Positions 44,701-52,523 of a stretch of 64,000 nt of DNA are shown piece after piece. Source of the stretch: Desulfovibrio sp. Its GTDB lineage: Bacteria; Desulfobacterota; Desulfovibrionia; Desulfovibrionales; Desulfovibrionaceae. The notes below the pieces were generated by a model. It was not told the origin of the DNA. It made no database searches and was given only the letters and a program-made list of their open reading frames with translations. Location: assembly GCA_016218665.1 (NCBI GenBank), contig JACRDI010000042.1:1-64000 (forward strand), read 5' to 3'. Every line of letters begins with the position of its first letter. Position 1 is the stretch's first letter. Position numbers and translations under genes: made by a program.

Positions 44701-46011
44701 ATGGCCCGTTTTCCCAAGACCCTGTTCGTCGAGACCACCACGCGCTGCAACCTCTCCTGCGCCATGTGCGCCCGCTGCCAGCCGGGCTGGCGGGGCGGCT
44801 TCGGCGACATGGACGCCGCCCTGTTCGAGCGCCTGGACGAGGCCTTCCGCCATGCCCAGGCCGTGATCCTGAACGGCATGGGCGAGCCCCTGCTGCACCC
44901 GGAGCTGCCGCGCCTGGTGCGCTTCGTCTCCGAGCGCCTGCCCGCTGGCGGCTGGTGCGGCCTGCAGACCAACGGCCTGCTGCTGGACGCGCCCCTTGCC
45001 GGGGAACTTGCCGGGGCCGGCCTCGGCGTGGCCTGCGTTTCCTACGAATGGCCGGGCGGGGGGGGCTCCCTCGGACATGCGGCGGACGCCCTGGAAGGCC
45101 CCCATGGCGATACACTGGCCCGTTTCGCCGGGCTCATGCGCGCGGCCGCGGCCAAGGCCGGCCGACCCATGCGCCTGGGGCTGGAGACCGTGCTCATGCG
45201 CGGCAGCGTGGCGCGCCTGCCCGAGCTGGTGGACCGCGCGGCCGCCCTGGGGCTGGACTTCCTGCTGGCCTCGCACCTGCTGCCCATGGACGCCGCGTCC
45301 GAGGCGGAGTCGCTCTTCCTGCCGTGCAGCGCCGCCGCCCTGCGCCTCTTCACGCGCTATCAGGCCGAGGCAGCGGCGAGGGGGCTTGACCTCTCCGCCG
45401 TGCCCAAGGCCGCGGTCATGTACCACCGCAGCCCTGCGGAAAAGGAACTCATGGACCTCTTGCTGCGCATGCGCCAGGAGGCCCAGGAACAGGGCGTGTG
45501 GCTCAACGTGGCCCGCCTGGCCGGAACCGACCCCGCGGGGCTGGCCGCGCTGGAGGACATCTTCGCCGAGGCGCGCCGCCGGGCCGAGGCCCACGGCCTG
45601 GAGCTGCGCCTGCCCCCGCTCACCGCGCCGGAGCGGCCGGAAGACCGCCGCTGCGCCTTCATGGAGCGGGAGGCGGCTTTCGTCGACTGGCAGGGCGACG
45701 TCTCTCCCTGCCATTTCCTGTGGCACGGCTACTCCTGCCGCGTGCTGGGCGACGAGAAGCGCGTGGCCCCGCGCCACTTCGGCACCATCGCCGCCACGCC
45801 GCTGGAGGACATCTGGCAGGGCGCGGAGCTTGAGCGCTTTCGGGAAACGGCGCGCGTGGCCGAGTACCCGGCCTGCGGCGACTGCGGCGCGGGGCTTTGC
45901 AGCGATGCGGCCGGGCTCTCCGGCCCCTTTGAGCGCGATTGCCTGGGGCTGGACGTGCCCTGCGGCCACTGCCCCTGGTCCGTGGGGCAGCTCATGTGCC
46001 TGGGCGGCTGA
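44701..46011 (+). CDS. radical SAM protein with SPASM-like C-terminal cysteines
   Basis: A 436-residue radical SAM enzyme. The cluster site is C16-x3-C20-x2-C23 (CNLSCAMC), immediately followed by ARCQPGW. The C-terminal third is Cys-rich in SPASM fashion, with CAFMEREAAFVDWQGDVSPCHF, CGDCGAGLC and CGHC. Such domains hold auxiliary clusters in peptide- or cofactor-modifying enzymes. It follows acr3 by 16 bases and is probably co-transcribed. Its substrate is unknown. Arsenic methylation or arsenosugar synthesis is a possibility suggested only by context. Confidence 0.75.
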   Translation: MARFPKTLFVETTTRCNLSCAMCARCQPGWRGGFGDMDAALFERLDEAFRHAQAVILNGMGEPLLHPELPRLVRFVSERLPAGGWCGLQTNGLLLDAPLAGELAGAGLGVACVSYEWPGGGGSLGHAADALEGPHGDTLARFAGLMRAAAAKAGRPMRLGLETVLMRGSVARLPELVDRAAALGLDFLLASHLLPMDAASEAESLFLPCSAAALRLFTRYQAEAAARGLDLSAVPKAAVMYHRSPAEKELMDLLLRMRQEAQEQGVWLNVARLAGTDPAGLAALEDIFAEARRRAEAHGLELRLPPLTAPERPEDRRCAFMEREAAFVDWQGDVSPCHFLWHGYSCRVLGDEKRVAPRHFGTIAATPLEDIWQGAELERFRETARVAEYPACGDCGAGLCSDAAGLSGPFERDCLGLDVPCGHCPWSVGQLMCLGG

Positions 46012-46064
46012 CCGCCCCGCCGCCTCCCTTGACTTTCCGGGCCGATGATGATGCCTGGAAGCCC

Positions 46065-47060
46065 ATGCCGAGCACGCAATCCGCCGTCCGGGGCAGGCTT
46101 GCCCCCAGCCCCACGGGCCAGCTGCACCTGGGCAACGCCTGGGCCTTTCTGCTGGCCTGGCTGGCCGCGCGCGCCCAGGGCGGTCAGGTCGTGCTGCGCA
46201 TGGAGGACATCGACCCGGACCGTTCCCGGCCGGACTTCGCCCGCGAGATCATGCGCGACCTGCGCTGGCTGGGGCTCGACTGGGACGAGGGCCCGGACCT
46301 GGGCGGGCCCTGCGGGCCCTATGAACAGGGCGCTCGGCTTGGCCGCTATGCCGAGGCCCTCGACGCCCTGGACGCCGCCGGGCGCACCTACCCCTGCTTC
46401 TGCACGCGCAAGGAGCTGCGCGAGCTGGCCGGCGCGCCCCACGCCCACGTCGCCGGAGACGGCTCGCCCGCCTATCCCGGCACCTGCGGCCGCCTGACCG
46501 CGGCCGAGCGGGAGGAACTGCTGCGCCAGGGTCGCCGCGCCTGCCTGCGCCTGCGCTGCGACGACCTCTCCATCGTCTTTGACGACGCCGTGGCCGGGCC
46601 GCAGCGCCTGACACTGGAGGAGTGCGGTGGCGACTTCGCCCTGCGGCGCTCGGACGGGGTGTTCGCCTACCAGCTGGCCGTGGTGCTGGACGACGCGGCC
46701 ATGGGCATCACCCAGGTGGTGCGCGGAAACGACATCCTCACCAGCACGCCCCGGCAGATCTTTTTGCAGCGCCTGCTGGGCCTGCCGCAGCCGCAGTACG
46801 CCCACCTGCCCCTGGTGCTGGACCACCAGGGCGAGCGCCTGGCCAAGCGGCACCAGTCCCTGACCCTGGCCCGGCTGCGGGATTCCGGCATCGGCGCCGG
46901 GGCCGTGTGCGGCTACCTGGGCTGGCGCGCGGGCCTGCTGGACGCGCCCCGGCCCGTTGCGGCGGCGGAGCTTGCGTCCGGGTTCTCGCTGGCCGCGCTG
47001 CGCGCGGAGCCCGTGGTCCTGCCGGAGGACATCGCGCGGGTGCTGGCGGGACTCGGGTAG
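46065..47060 (+). CDS. gluQRS: glutamyl-Q tRNA(Asp) synthetase
   Basis: A 331-residue truncated glutamyl-tRNA synthetase homologue that attaches glutamate to queuosine-34 of tRNA(Asp). It has the catalytic HLGN motif (residues 21-24), a zinc-site region (YPCFCTRKEL and YPGTC) and AKRHQSL in the KMSKS position. The anticodon-binding domain of true GluRS is absent. Start at ATG 46065, with the conserved RLAPSPTG at residues 11-18. The preceding in-frame sequence is not conserved. Confidence 0.93.
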   Translation: MPSTQSAVRGRLAPSPTGQLHLGNAWAFLLAWLAARAQGGQVVLRMEDIDPDRSRPDFAREIMRDLRWLGLDWDEGPDLGGPCGPYEQGARLGRYAEALDALDAAGRTYPCFCTRKELRELAGAPHAHVAGDGSPAYPGTCGRLTAAEREELLRQGRRACLRLRCDDLSIVFDDAVAGPQRLTLEECGGDFALRRSDGVFAYQLAVVLDDAAMGITQVVRGNDILTSTPRQIFLQRLLGLPQPQYAHLPLVLDHQGERLAKRHQSLTLARLRDSGIGAGAVCGYLGWRAGLLDAPRPVAAAELASGFSLAALRAEPVVLPEDIARVLAGLG

Positions 47061-47304
47061 GAGAGCAGGGGACCCGTCTCCCGGCCCTCCGCCCCTCAGG
47101 CCCCGCCCCCGCCCCCGCCAAGCCGGGCTCCCTTGAACCCATCGCGGCGCCGTTCGGCAGGGCCTTGGCCTCGTTAAACGGCGGCGGGCGGTTTCTGGCG
47201 TGGACCCGGATGGGTCAAGTGGGGGCAGGCCGTGGGGCGTGCTCCGGGTGTGCTCCGCCGATGCGCTCCGCCGATGTGCTCTGGCGCGTCGGCGGCAGGG
47301 GGTT

Positions 47305-47325
47305 CCAAGGGGCTCGTCCCCTTGG
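47305..47325. repeat. perfect 8-bp inverted repeat
   Basis: CCAAGGGG and CCCCTTGG flank a 5-base loop. Elements of this look are often scattered between genes in GC-rich genomes; copy number could not be tested here. Confidence 0.5.
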
Positions 47326-47334
47326 CGGAGGGGG

Positions 47335-47360
47335 CCGGGGGAGGCGGAGCCTGCCCCCGG
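47335..47360 (+). terminator. candidate terminator of gluQRS
   Basis: CCGGGGG pairs with CCCCCGG (7 bp) and an inner AGGC/GCCT stem stacks on it with one bulged G. A pyrimidine tract, TTCTCTCTTTCTCC, follows. Confidence 0.45.
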
Positions 47361-47390
47361 TTCTCTCTTTCTCCGGCCCCGGCCCGGCAG

Positions 47391-47419
47391 ATGACAGCCC
47401 GCCCCGCATGGTCTATACG
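47391..47419 (+). promoter_or_regulatory. putative murJ promoter, possibly leaderless
   Basis: ATGACA (47391-47396), a 17-base spacer and TATACG (47414-47419) lie just before the murJ ATG at 47428. Transcription would begin at or within a base or two of the start codon, and no Shine-Dalgarno sequence is seen there. Confidence 0.4.
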
Positions 47420-47427
47420 GCTGGCAG

Positions 47428-48963
47428 ATGAACGCCGAATCCCGCCACATCGCCAGACGCGCCGCCACGGTGGCCGGCACGACGCTCGTCTCCCGCGTGC
47501 TGGGCTTCGTGCGCGACCTCATCACCGCCTTCGCCCTGGGCGCGGGGCTTTTCGCCGACGCGTTCTTCGTGGCCTTCCGCATCCCGAACCTGCTGCGCAG
47601 CCTGTTCGCCGAGGGCTCCCTCACCATGGCCTTCATCCCCACCTTCTCCCGCGTGCGGGCGGAGGAGGGCGAGGCGCGGGCGCAGGAGATGGCCCGCTCC
47701 GTGCTGGCCTGGCTGGTGAGCATCCTGGCGGTCATCACGCTGCTGGCGATTCTCTTCGCCCCGCAGGTCACGGCGCTCATCGCCCCGGGCTTCGGCCGCG
47801 ACCCGGCGCTGCTCTCCACCACGGCGGACCTTTTGCGCATCTGCTTCCCGTTCATCGTGTTCATCTCGGCCGTGGGCCTGTGCATGGGCATCTTGAACGC
47901 CATGGACCACTTCTTCGCCCCGGCCTTCGCCCCCTGCCTGCTGAACATCGGCTTCATCGCCTCCGCGCTGCTGGCCGTGGCCCTGGGCTGGAACGTGGCC
48001 TACGCCCTGGCCTGGGGCGTGCTGGCCTCGGGCCTGGCGCAGTGGCTGTTCCAGCAGCCCTACCTGGGCCGGCTGGGCTTCTCCTGGCGCGGGCCCTGGA
48101 AGTGGCGCGACCCGGCCGTGCTGCGCATGGGCAGGCTCATGCTGCCCTCGGTGCTGGGCTCGGCCGTGTACCAGATCAACCTGCTGCTGGGCACGCTCCT
48201 GGCGTCGTTTTTGCCCGTGGGCAGCATTTCCTACCTGTACTACGCGGACAGGCTGGTGCAGTTTCCCGTGGGGGTGTTCGGCCTGGCGGTGAGCACGGCC
48301 GCGCTGCCCAGCCTCTCGCGCCTGGCGGCCGCCGGGCAGATGGACGAGTTCAAGGGCGTCATCCGCTCCAGCATGCGGCTGTCGCTCTTCATCAGCCTGC
48401 CGGCAATGGCGGGCCTCATCGCCCTGGCAGCGCCGCTCATCGGCCTGCTCTTCGGCCGCGGGGCCTTCGGGCCGGAGGCCATCCAGGCCACGGCCGCCGC
48501 CCTTGTGGCCTATGGCGTGGGCCTGCCGGCCATCGCCCTTGTCCGGCCCCTGGTGGGCGCCTTCTACGCCCTGGAGAACACGCGCCTGCCGGTGATGGTG
48601 GCGGCCTTGTGCGTGGCGGTGAACATCGGCCTGGGCTTCGGCCTCATGCAGTTCATGTCCCACGCGGGGTTGGCCCTGGCGGTTTCGGTGGCCTCCTACG
48701 CCAACGTGGGGCTGCTTTCCTTCCTGCTGCGGCGCAGGCTGGGGCAGTGGCCCATGGAGCTTGCGCCCACCCTCAAGTGCGCGGCGGCCAGCCTGGTCAT
48801 GGGCCTGGGGGCCTGGGCCACGGCGGGCACACATCTGCTCTGGGCGCTGTTGATTCCCTTCTGGGCCGTGGCCTACTTCGGCCTGGCGCGGGCGTTCGGC
48901 CTGTCCGAGGCGCGCCAGCTTGCCGAGGCCCTGGCGCGGCGGTTGAAACGCAGAACCGCCTGA
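47428..48963 (+). CDS. murJ: lipid II flippase MurJ
   Basis: A 511-residue protein with about fourteen membrane helices that moves lipid II across the inner membrane for peptidoglycan synthesis. The N terminus has the family block TTLVSRVLGFVRDLITAFALGAG, followed by FFVAFRIPNLLRSLFAEGSLTMAFIPTF in adjoining parts. LYYADRLVQFPVGVFGLAVSTA is also typical. The start codon has no clear ribosome-binding site. It is separate from the mre operon. Confidence 0.95.
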   Translation: MNAESRHIARRAATVAGTTLVSRVLGFVRDLITAFALGAGLFADAFFVAFRIPNLLRSLFAEGSLTMAFIPTFSRVRAEEGEARAQEMARSVLAWLVSILAVITLLAILFAPQVTALIAPGFGRDPALLSTTADLLRICFPFIVFISAVGLCMGILNAMDHFFAPAFAPCLLNIGFIASALLAVALGWNVAYALAWGVLASGLAQWLFQQPYLGRLGFSWRGPWKWRDPAVLRMGRLMLPSVLGSAVYQINLLLGTLLASFLPVGSISYLYYADRLVQFPVGVFGLAVSTAALPSLSRLAAAGQMDEFKGVIRSSMRLSLFISLPAMAGLIALAAPLIGLLFGRGAFGPEAIQATAAALVAYGVGLPAIALVRPLVGAFYALENTRLPVMVAALCVAVNIGLGFGLMQFMSHAGLALAVSVASYANVGLLSFLLRRRLGQWPMELAPTLKCAAASLVMGLGAWATAGTHLLWALLIPFWAVAYFGLARAFGLSEARQLAEALARRLKRRTA

Positions 48964-48977
48964 TCACCTGAAAGCGC

Positions 48978-49006
48978 TTGTCAATCCGCTGGCGAGTACC
49001 TATGTT
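48978..49006 (+). promoter_or_regulatory. putative promoter of the lipoprotein/GGDEF pair
   Basis: TTGTCA (48978-48983), 17 bases, then TATGTT (49001-49006). The lipoprotein start codon lies about 60 bases downstream. Confidence 0.5.
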
Positions 49007-49067
49007 CATGCGTATGCCGCAAGCAAGGCAGCGGCGGCCCATTGAGCGCATGAGGGGGGGCTCGCAC

Positions 49068-50228
49068 ATGCTCGACAGGTCACGATATGGGGTCTTCTTG
49101 GCCCTGTGCGCGGCGTTGCTGCTGCTTTTGTCCGCCTGTTCCGGGCCGCAGGGCCAGTCCGAGGAGTACCGCCTGGGGCTCATGGAGCCCTTGAGTTCTC
49201 CCGACCGCTTCACCGCCTATCTTGTGCTGCAGGAGCGCGTGGACGTCTTGAACCGCCAGGGCGGGGTCGAGGTCGGCGGGCGCAAGATGAAGATCCGGCT
49301 GCTGGTGGAGGACTCCGGGGGCACCACGGAGAAAACCATGAGCGCCATGGGCAAGCTGGTGCAGCAGGAGCGCGTCTCGGGCGTCATCGGCCCCTTCTAC
49401 AGCCGGGAAGCCATCCCCGTGGCCGCCGCGCTGGAAACCCTGCGCGTGCCCATGCTGACGCCCTCGGCCACCAACCCGGAGGTGACGCGGGGACGCACCT
49501 TCGCCTTCCGCGTGTGCCAGCTGGACAGCGACCAGGGCCGCGCGCTGGCCAGGTACGCCCACGGCGAGCTCGGCCTGCGCAGGGCCGCCGTGCTCTACGA
49601 CGAAGCCGACGCCTATTCCTCCGGCCTGGCAGGCTTCTTTGCCGAGGCCTTCTCCACCCTGCCGGGAGGTAGCGTGCAGAAGGAACCCTACCCCGCGGGC
49701 TCGACGAGCTTCCTGAAACAGCTCATGCGCATCCGCGCCTCCGGCGCGCAGCTGCTGTTCCTGCCGAACTTCCCGACGGACCTCGCCCCGCAGATCCAGC
49801 AGGCCCGCGCGGCGGGCTTCACCGGGGTTCTCCTGGGCGGAGACTCCTGGGACACGGACCATGGCTTCCACAGCCTGCCCGAGGTGCAGGGCGCCATCTA
49901 CAGCACGGACTTCGCCCCCGCCGCGGCAGACCCTGCCCGCCTGGCAGAGGCCCAGGCCATGGCCGCCAAGAACGGCGCCAGCCTCGGCAAGAACGCGGCC
50001 CTCACCCTGGACGCCCTTGATCTGTTCATCGCCGCGGCGCGCAAGGTGGGCAGCACCGATCCCGTGTCCCTGCGCTCCGGGCTGGCCTCCCTCTCCGGGT
50101 TCGAAGGCCTCACGGGCAGCATCTCCTTCACCCCGGGCAGCGGCGATCCCGTCCGCTCCACCTGCCTCATGGAAATCCAGGGCGGCAAGTCGGCCCTGCG
50201 GGCCCGGCTGAACCCGGAGCCCAGGTAA
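49068..50228 (+). CDS. ABC-type branched-chain substrate-binding lipoprotein
   Basis: A 386-residue periplasmic binding protein of the LivJ-like type 1 fold (Peripla_BP_6). The signal peptide ends in a lipobox, L-S-A-C24, so it should be lipid-anchored. VLQERVDVLNRQGGVEVGGRKMKIRLLVEDSGGT and GVIGPFYSREAIPVAAALETLRVPMLTPSATNP are characteristic. ATG 49068 is preferred because GAGGGGGG precedes it; the upstream in-frame starts give an unusable leader. No ABC permease or ATPase lies nearby, and a diguanylate cyclase follows by 14 bases. Confidence 0.85.
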   Translation: MLDRSRYGVFLALCAALLLLLSACSGPQGQSEEYRLGLMEPLSSPDRFTAYLVLQERVDVLNRQGGVEVGGRKMKIRLLVEDSGGTTEKTMSAMGKLVQQERVSGVIGPFYSREAIPVAAALETLRVPMLTPSATNPEVTRGRTFAFRVCQLDSDQGRALARYAHGELGLRRAAVLYDEADAYSSGLAGFFAEAFSTLPGGSVQKEPYPAGSTSFLKQLMRIRASGAQLLFLPNFPTDLAPQIQQARAAGFTGVLLGGDSWDTDHGFHSLPEVQGAIYSTDFAPAAADPARLAEAQAMAAKNGASLGKNAALTLDALDLFIAAARKVGSTDPVSLRSGLASLSGFEGLTGSISFTPGSGDPVRSTCLMEIQGGKSALRARLNPEPR

Positions 50229-50242
50229 GGAAGCGGGAAGGC

Positions 50243-52243
50243 ATGCGCTGGTCCGTGCGGAAGAGTCTGGTGGCCCGCCTGGTGAGCACCTATCTGGTGC
50301 TTTCCCTGGTGGTCATCGTCTGCGTGGGCGCGGCCAGCTGGCTGGTGAGCCGCGAACTGCTGAAGGAGGCGGCCTTCGCCCGGCTGGAGACCTCCGCCCG
50401 GCAGAAGGAGACGGACCTCGCCCTTTGGGTGGAGGAGCGCCTGCGCGACCTGAACCTCATGGGCACCCTGCTGGCCAAACAGCCCGGCATCCGGGCCGGA
50501 GCCCAGGGCCTGCCAAAGCCCGGCGCGGAGACCATGGCCCTGCTCCACGCCTACAAGGCCTCCCAGCAGGACGCCCGCGAACTGCTGCTGCTGGCCCCCA
50601 CGGGCGGCAGGGTGGTGGCCTCCACCGAGCCCGCCAGCGTGGGGAGCTACCGCGCCTCGTACAATTTCTACCTCCAGGGGCGGCAGGGGCCCGCGGTGCA
50701 GAGCGTCTACCCCTCGCCCGACTCCCTCACCCCCGTGCTCACGGTGAGCATGCCCGTGAAGGACGAGGAGGGACAGCTCCTGGCGGTCATCGCCATGCAC
50801 CTCACCCTGGAGCCCATCGCGCAGATCATCCGCTCCCGCGCGGGCCTAGGCGACACGGGCGAGACCTACCTGGTGGACTCCTCCAGCCTGCTGGTGGCCT
50901 CCGGCCGGCTGGACATGGAGAGCGCCCAGCGCAAGGCCCACTCCGAGGGCGTGGTGCAGGTCCTTTCGGGCAAGAGCGGCCGCAGCCTGTACGTGAGCGA
51001 CGCCGGTGTGCGGGTGCTGGGCGTGTACCGCTGGATGCCCGCCTACCAGATGGCTCTTTTGGCCGAGATGTCCCAGGCCGAGGCCTTTGCCCCGGCGAAC
51101 CGCCTGGCGCTCACCCTCGTGTTCGTGGCGCTGGTGGCCGCGGTGATCCTGGCGGCGGGCGTGTACGCGCTCTCCCGCCGGCTGGCCCGGCCCGTGCTCG
51201 ACGTGACCCGCGCGGCCATGGCCGTGGCCGGGGGCGACCTCACCGCGCGGGCACCGGTGGAGACCACCGACGAGCTGGGCAACCTGGCCCGCGCCTTCAA
51301 CGCCATGACGGGCGAGCTTTCCGACCTGTACGAGCGTCTGGAGCTGGAGGGCCGCGAGCGCGGGGCCATCCTGCACGGCTCCTTCGACGGCATCGCCGTG
51401 GTGGGCAAGTCCGGGGCCGTGGACTATTGCAACCCCGGCATGGAGCGGCTTTTCGGCTGCACCCTGCCGGACACCCCCTCCCTGGCCGTGCTGGCCGACC
51501 GCATCTTCACCGATTCCGAGGAGCGGCGCAGCTTCATCACCACCTTGCAGGACGACATGACCCGCGACAACCCGCCGGAGCGCGTGTTCGCCTTCCAGCA
51601 CAAGAGCGGCGCCAGGCGCTGGTGCCGGCTCAAGGTCTCGCCCATGCACGGCGACCGCATGGTGCTGAACGCCCAGGACCTCACCGAGATCAAGGCCAGC
51701 GAGGAGCGCGTGCGGCACATGGCCCTGCACGATCATCTGACCGGCCTGCCCAACCGCCAGCTGTTCCTGGACCGCCTGGACCAGGCCCTGCGCCGGGCCA
51801 AGCGCGGCGGGGTCAACGTGGCGATCCTGTACATCGACCTGGACCACTTCAAGGGCCTGAACGACGCCTACGGCCACGCCCACGGCGACCGCGTGCTGGT
51901 GGAGACCTCCCTGCGCCTGCGCGCCTGCGTGCGCGAGTCGGACACGGTGGCCCGCCTGGGCGGCGACGAGTTCGTCATCATCCTGCCCGACCTGGTGCAG
52001 GTGGAGGACGCCCTGCCCGTGGCCGAGAAGGTGCGCCACCAGCTCTTCGACCCCGACAGCGGGGGCGGCAGGCTGTTTTTGGGGGCCTCGGTGGGCGTGG
52101 CCTTTTCCCCGGAGCACGGCCAGGACCAGGACACCCTGCTGGCCCGGGCCGACGCCGCCATGTACGAGGCCAAGCGCGGCGGGGGCAACGCCGTGCGCGT
52201 GGCCTTCCCCTTCCGCCAGGGCCAGCCCGCAGAGGCCGACTAG
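50243..52243 (+). CDS. membrane diguanylate cyclase (Cache-HAMP-PAS-GGDEF)
   Basis: A 666-residue sensor enzyme that makes c-di-GMP. It has a membrane helix (about 14-36), a periplasmic double-Cache-like domain (40-285), a second helix (about 290-310) and a HAMP domain. A PAS domain (about 375-490) is followed by the GGDEF domain. The active-site GGDEF is at 573-577 and the inhibitory RxxD site, RESD, lies at 564-567, so product inhibition is likely. The periplasmic Cache domain and the adjacent binding lipoprotein suggest sensing of a small ligand. Confidence 0.93.
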   Translation: MRWSVRKSLVARLVSTYLVLSLVVIVCVGAASWLVSRELLKEAAFARLETSARQKETDLALWVEERLRDLNLMGTLLAKQPGIRAGAQGLPKPGAETMALLHAYKASQQDARELLLLAPTGGRVVASTEPASVGSYRASYNFYLQGRQGPAVQSVYPSPDSLTPVLTVSMPVKDEEGQLLAVIAMHLTLEPIAQIIRSRAGLGDTGETYLVDSSSLLVASGRLDMESAQRKAHSEGVVQVLSGKSGRSLYVSDAGVRVLGVYRWMPAYQMALLAEMSQAEAFAPANRLALTLVFVALVAAVILAAGVYALSRRLARPVLDVTRAAMAVAGGDLTARAPVETTDELGNLARAFNAMTGELSDLYERLELEGRERGAILHGSFDGIAVVGKSGAVDYCNPGMERLFGCTLPDTPSLAVLADRIFTDSEERRSFITTLQDDMTRDNPPERVFAFQHKSGARRWCRLKVSPMHGDRMVLNAQDLTEIKASEERVRHMALHDHLTGLPNRQLFLDRLDQALRRAKRGGVNVAILYIDLDHFKGLNDAYGHAHGDRVLVETSLRLRACVRESDTVARLGGDEFVIILPDLVQVEDALPVAEKVRHQLFDPDSGGGRLFLGASVGVAFSPEHGQDQDTLLARADAAMYEAKRGGGNAVRVAFPFRQGQPAEAD

Positions 52244-52523
52244 CCCCGCCTGGGGTGCGCCCGCCCCCAGCTGCCCGTCCAGTTGCCCGTCCAGTTGCCC
52301 GTCCAGTTGCCCGTCCAGTTGCCCGGTCCCCTGTCCGGTCATTTGCCCGCCGGACCCGCCGCCCGCCGCGCTCGCCCAACCCGCTTGTCCCGCCCGGTTC
52401 GCGCCCCACACGCTCACCTGAAGCGCGCGCCGCGTAAGATTGCCTGCTTCGCCTTCGCCTGCATCACCCGGCCGCCCGGCCGCCCGGCTTTACAGCGGCG
52501 CGCCTCCCAGCTAGGGTTCGCCC
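52244..52523. other. intergenic region with a 12-bp tandem repeat
   Basis: The 280-base gap between the cyclase and glycosyltransferase genes has no supportable gene. It holds the repeat array at 52271-52326 and otherwise C-rich sequence. Confidence 0.6.
52271..52326. repeat. 12-bp tandem repeat, about 4.6 copies
   Basis: Units of TTGCCCGTCCAG run head to tail; the first copy begins CTG instead of TTG and the last is cut after eight bases. There is no spacer, so it is not a CRISPR array. Confidence 0.9.

Larger units (their letters stand above)
47061..47427. other. intergenic region with repeats between gluQRS and murJ
   Basis: The 367-base gap contains no supportable gene. It holds C-rich runs near 47095-47120, two direct copies of GCTCCGCCGATG in 47254-47277, two strong hairpins (47305-47325 and 47335-47360) and a promoter candidate ending at the murJ start. 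Confidence 0.6.

Noticed and set aside
52271-52326. Repeat array considered as a CRISPR
   Set aside because: Twelve-base units without spacers and no cas genes nearby.
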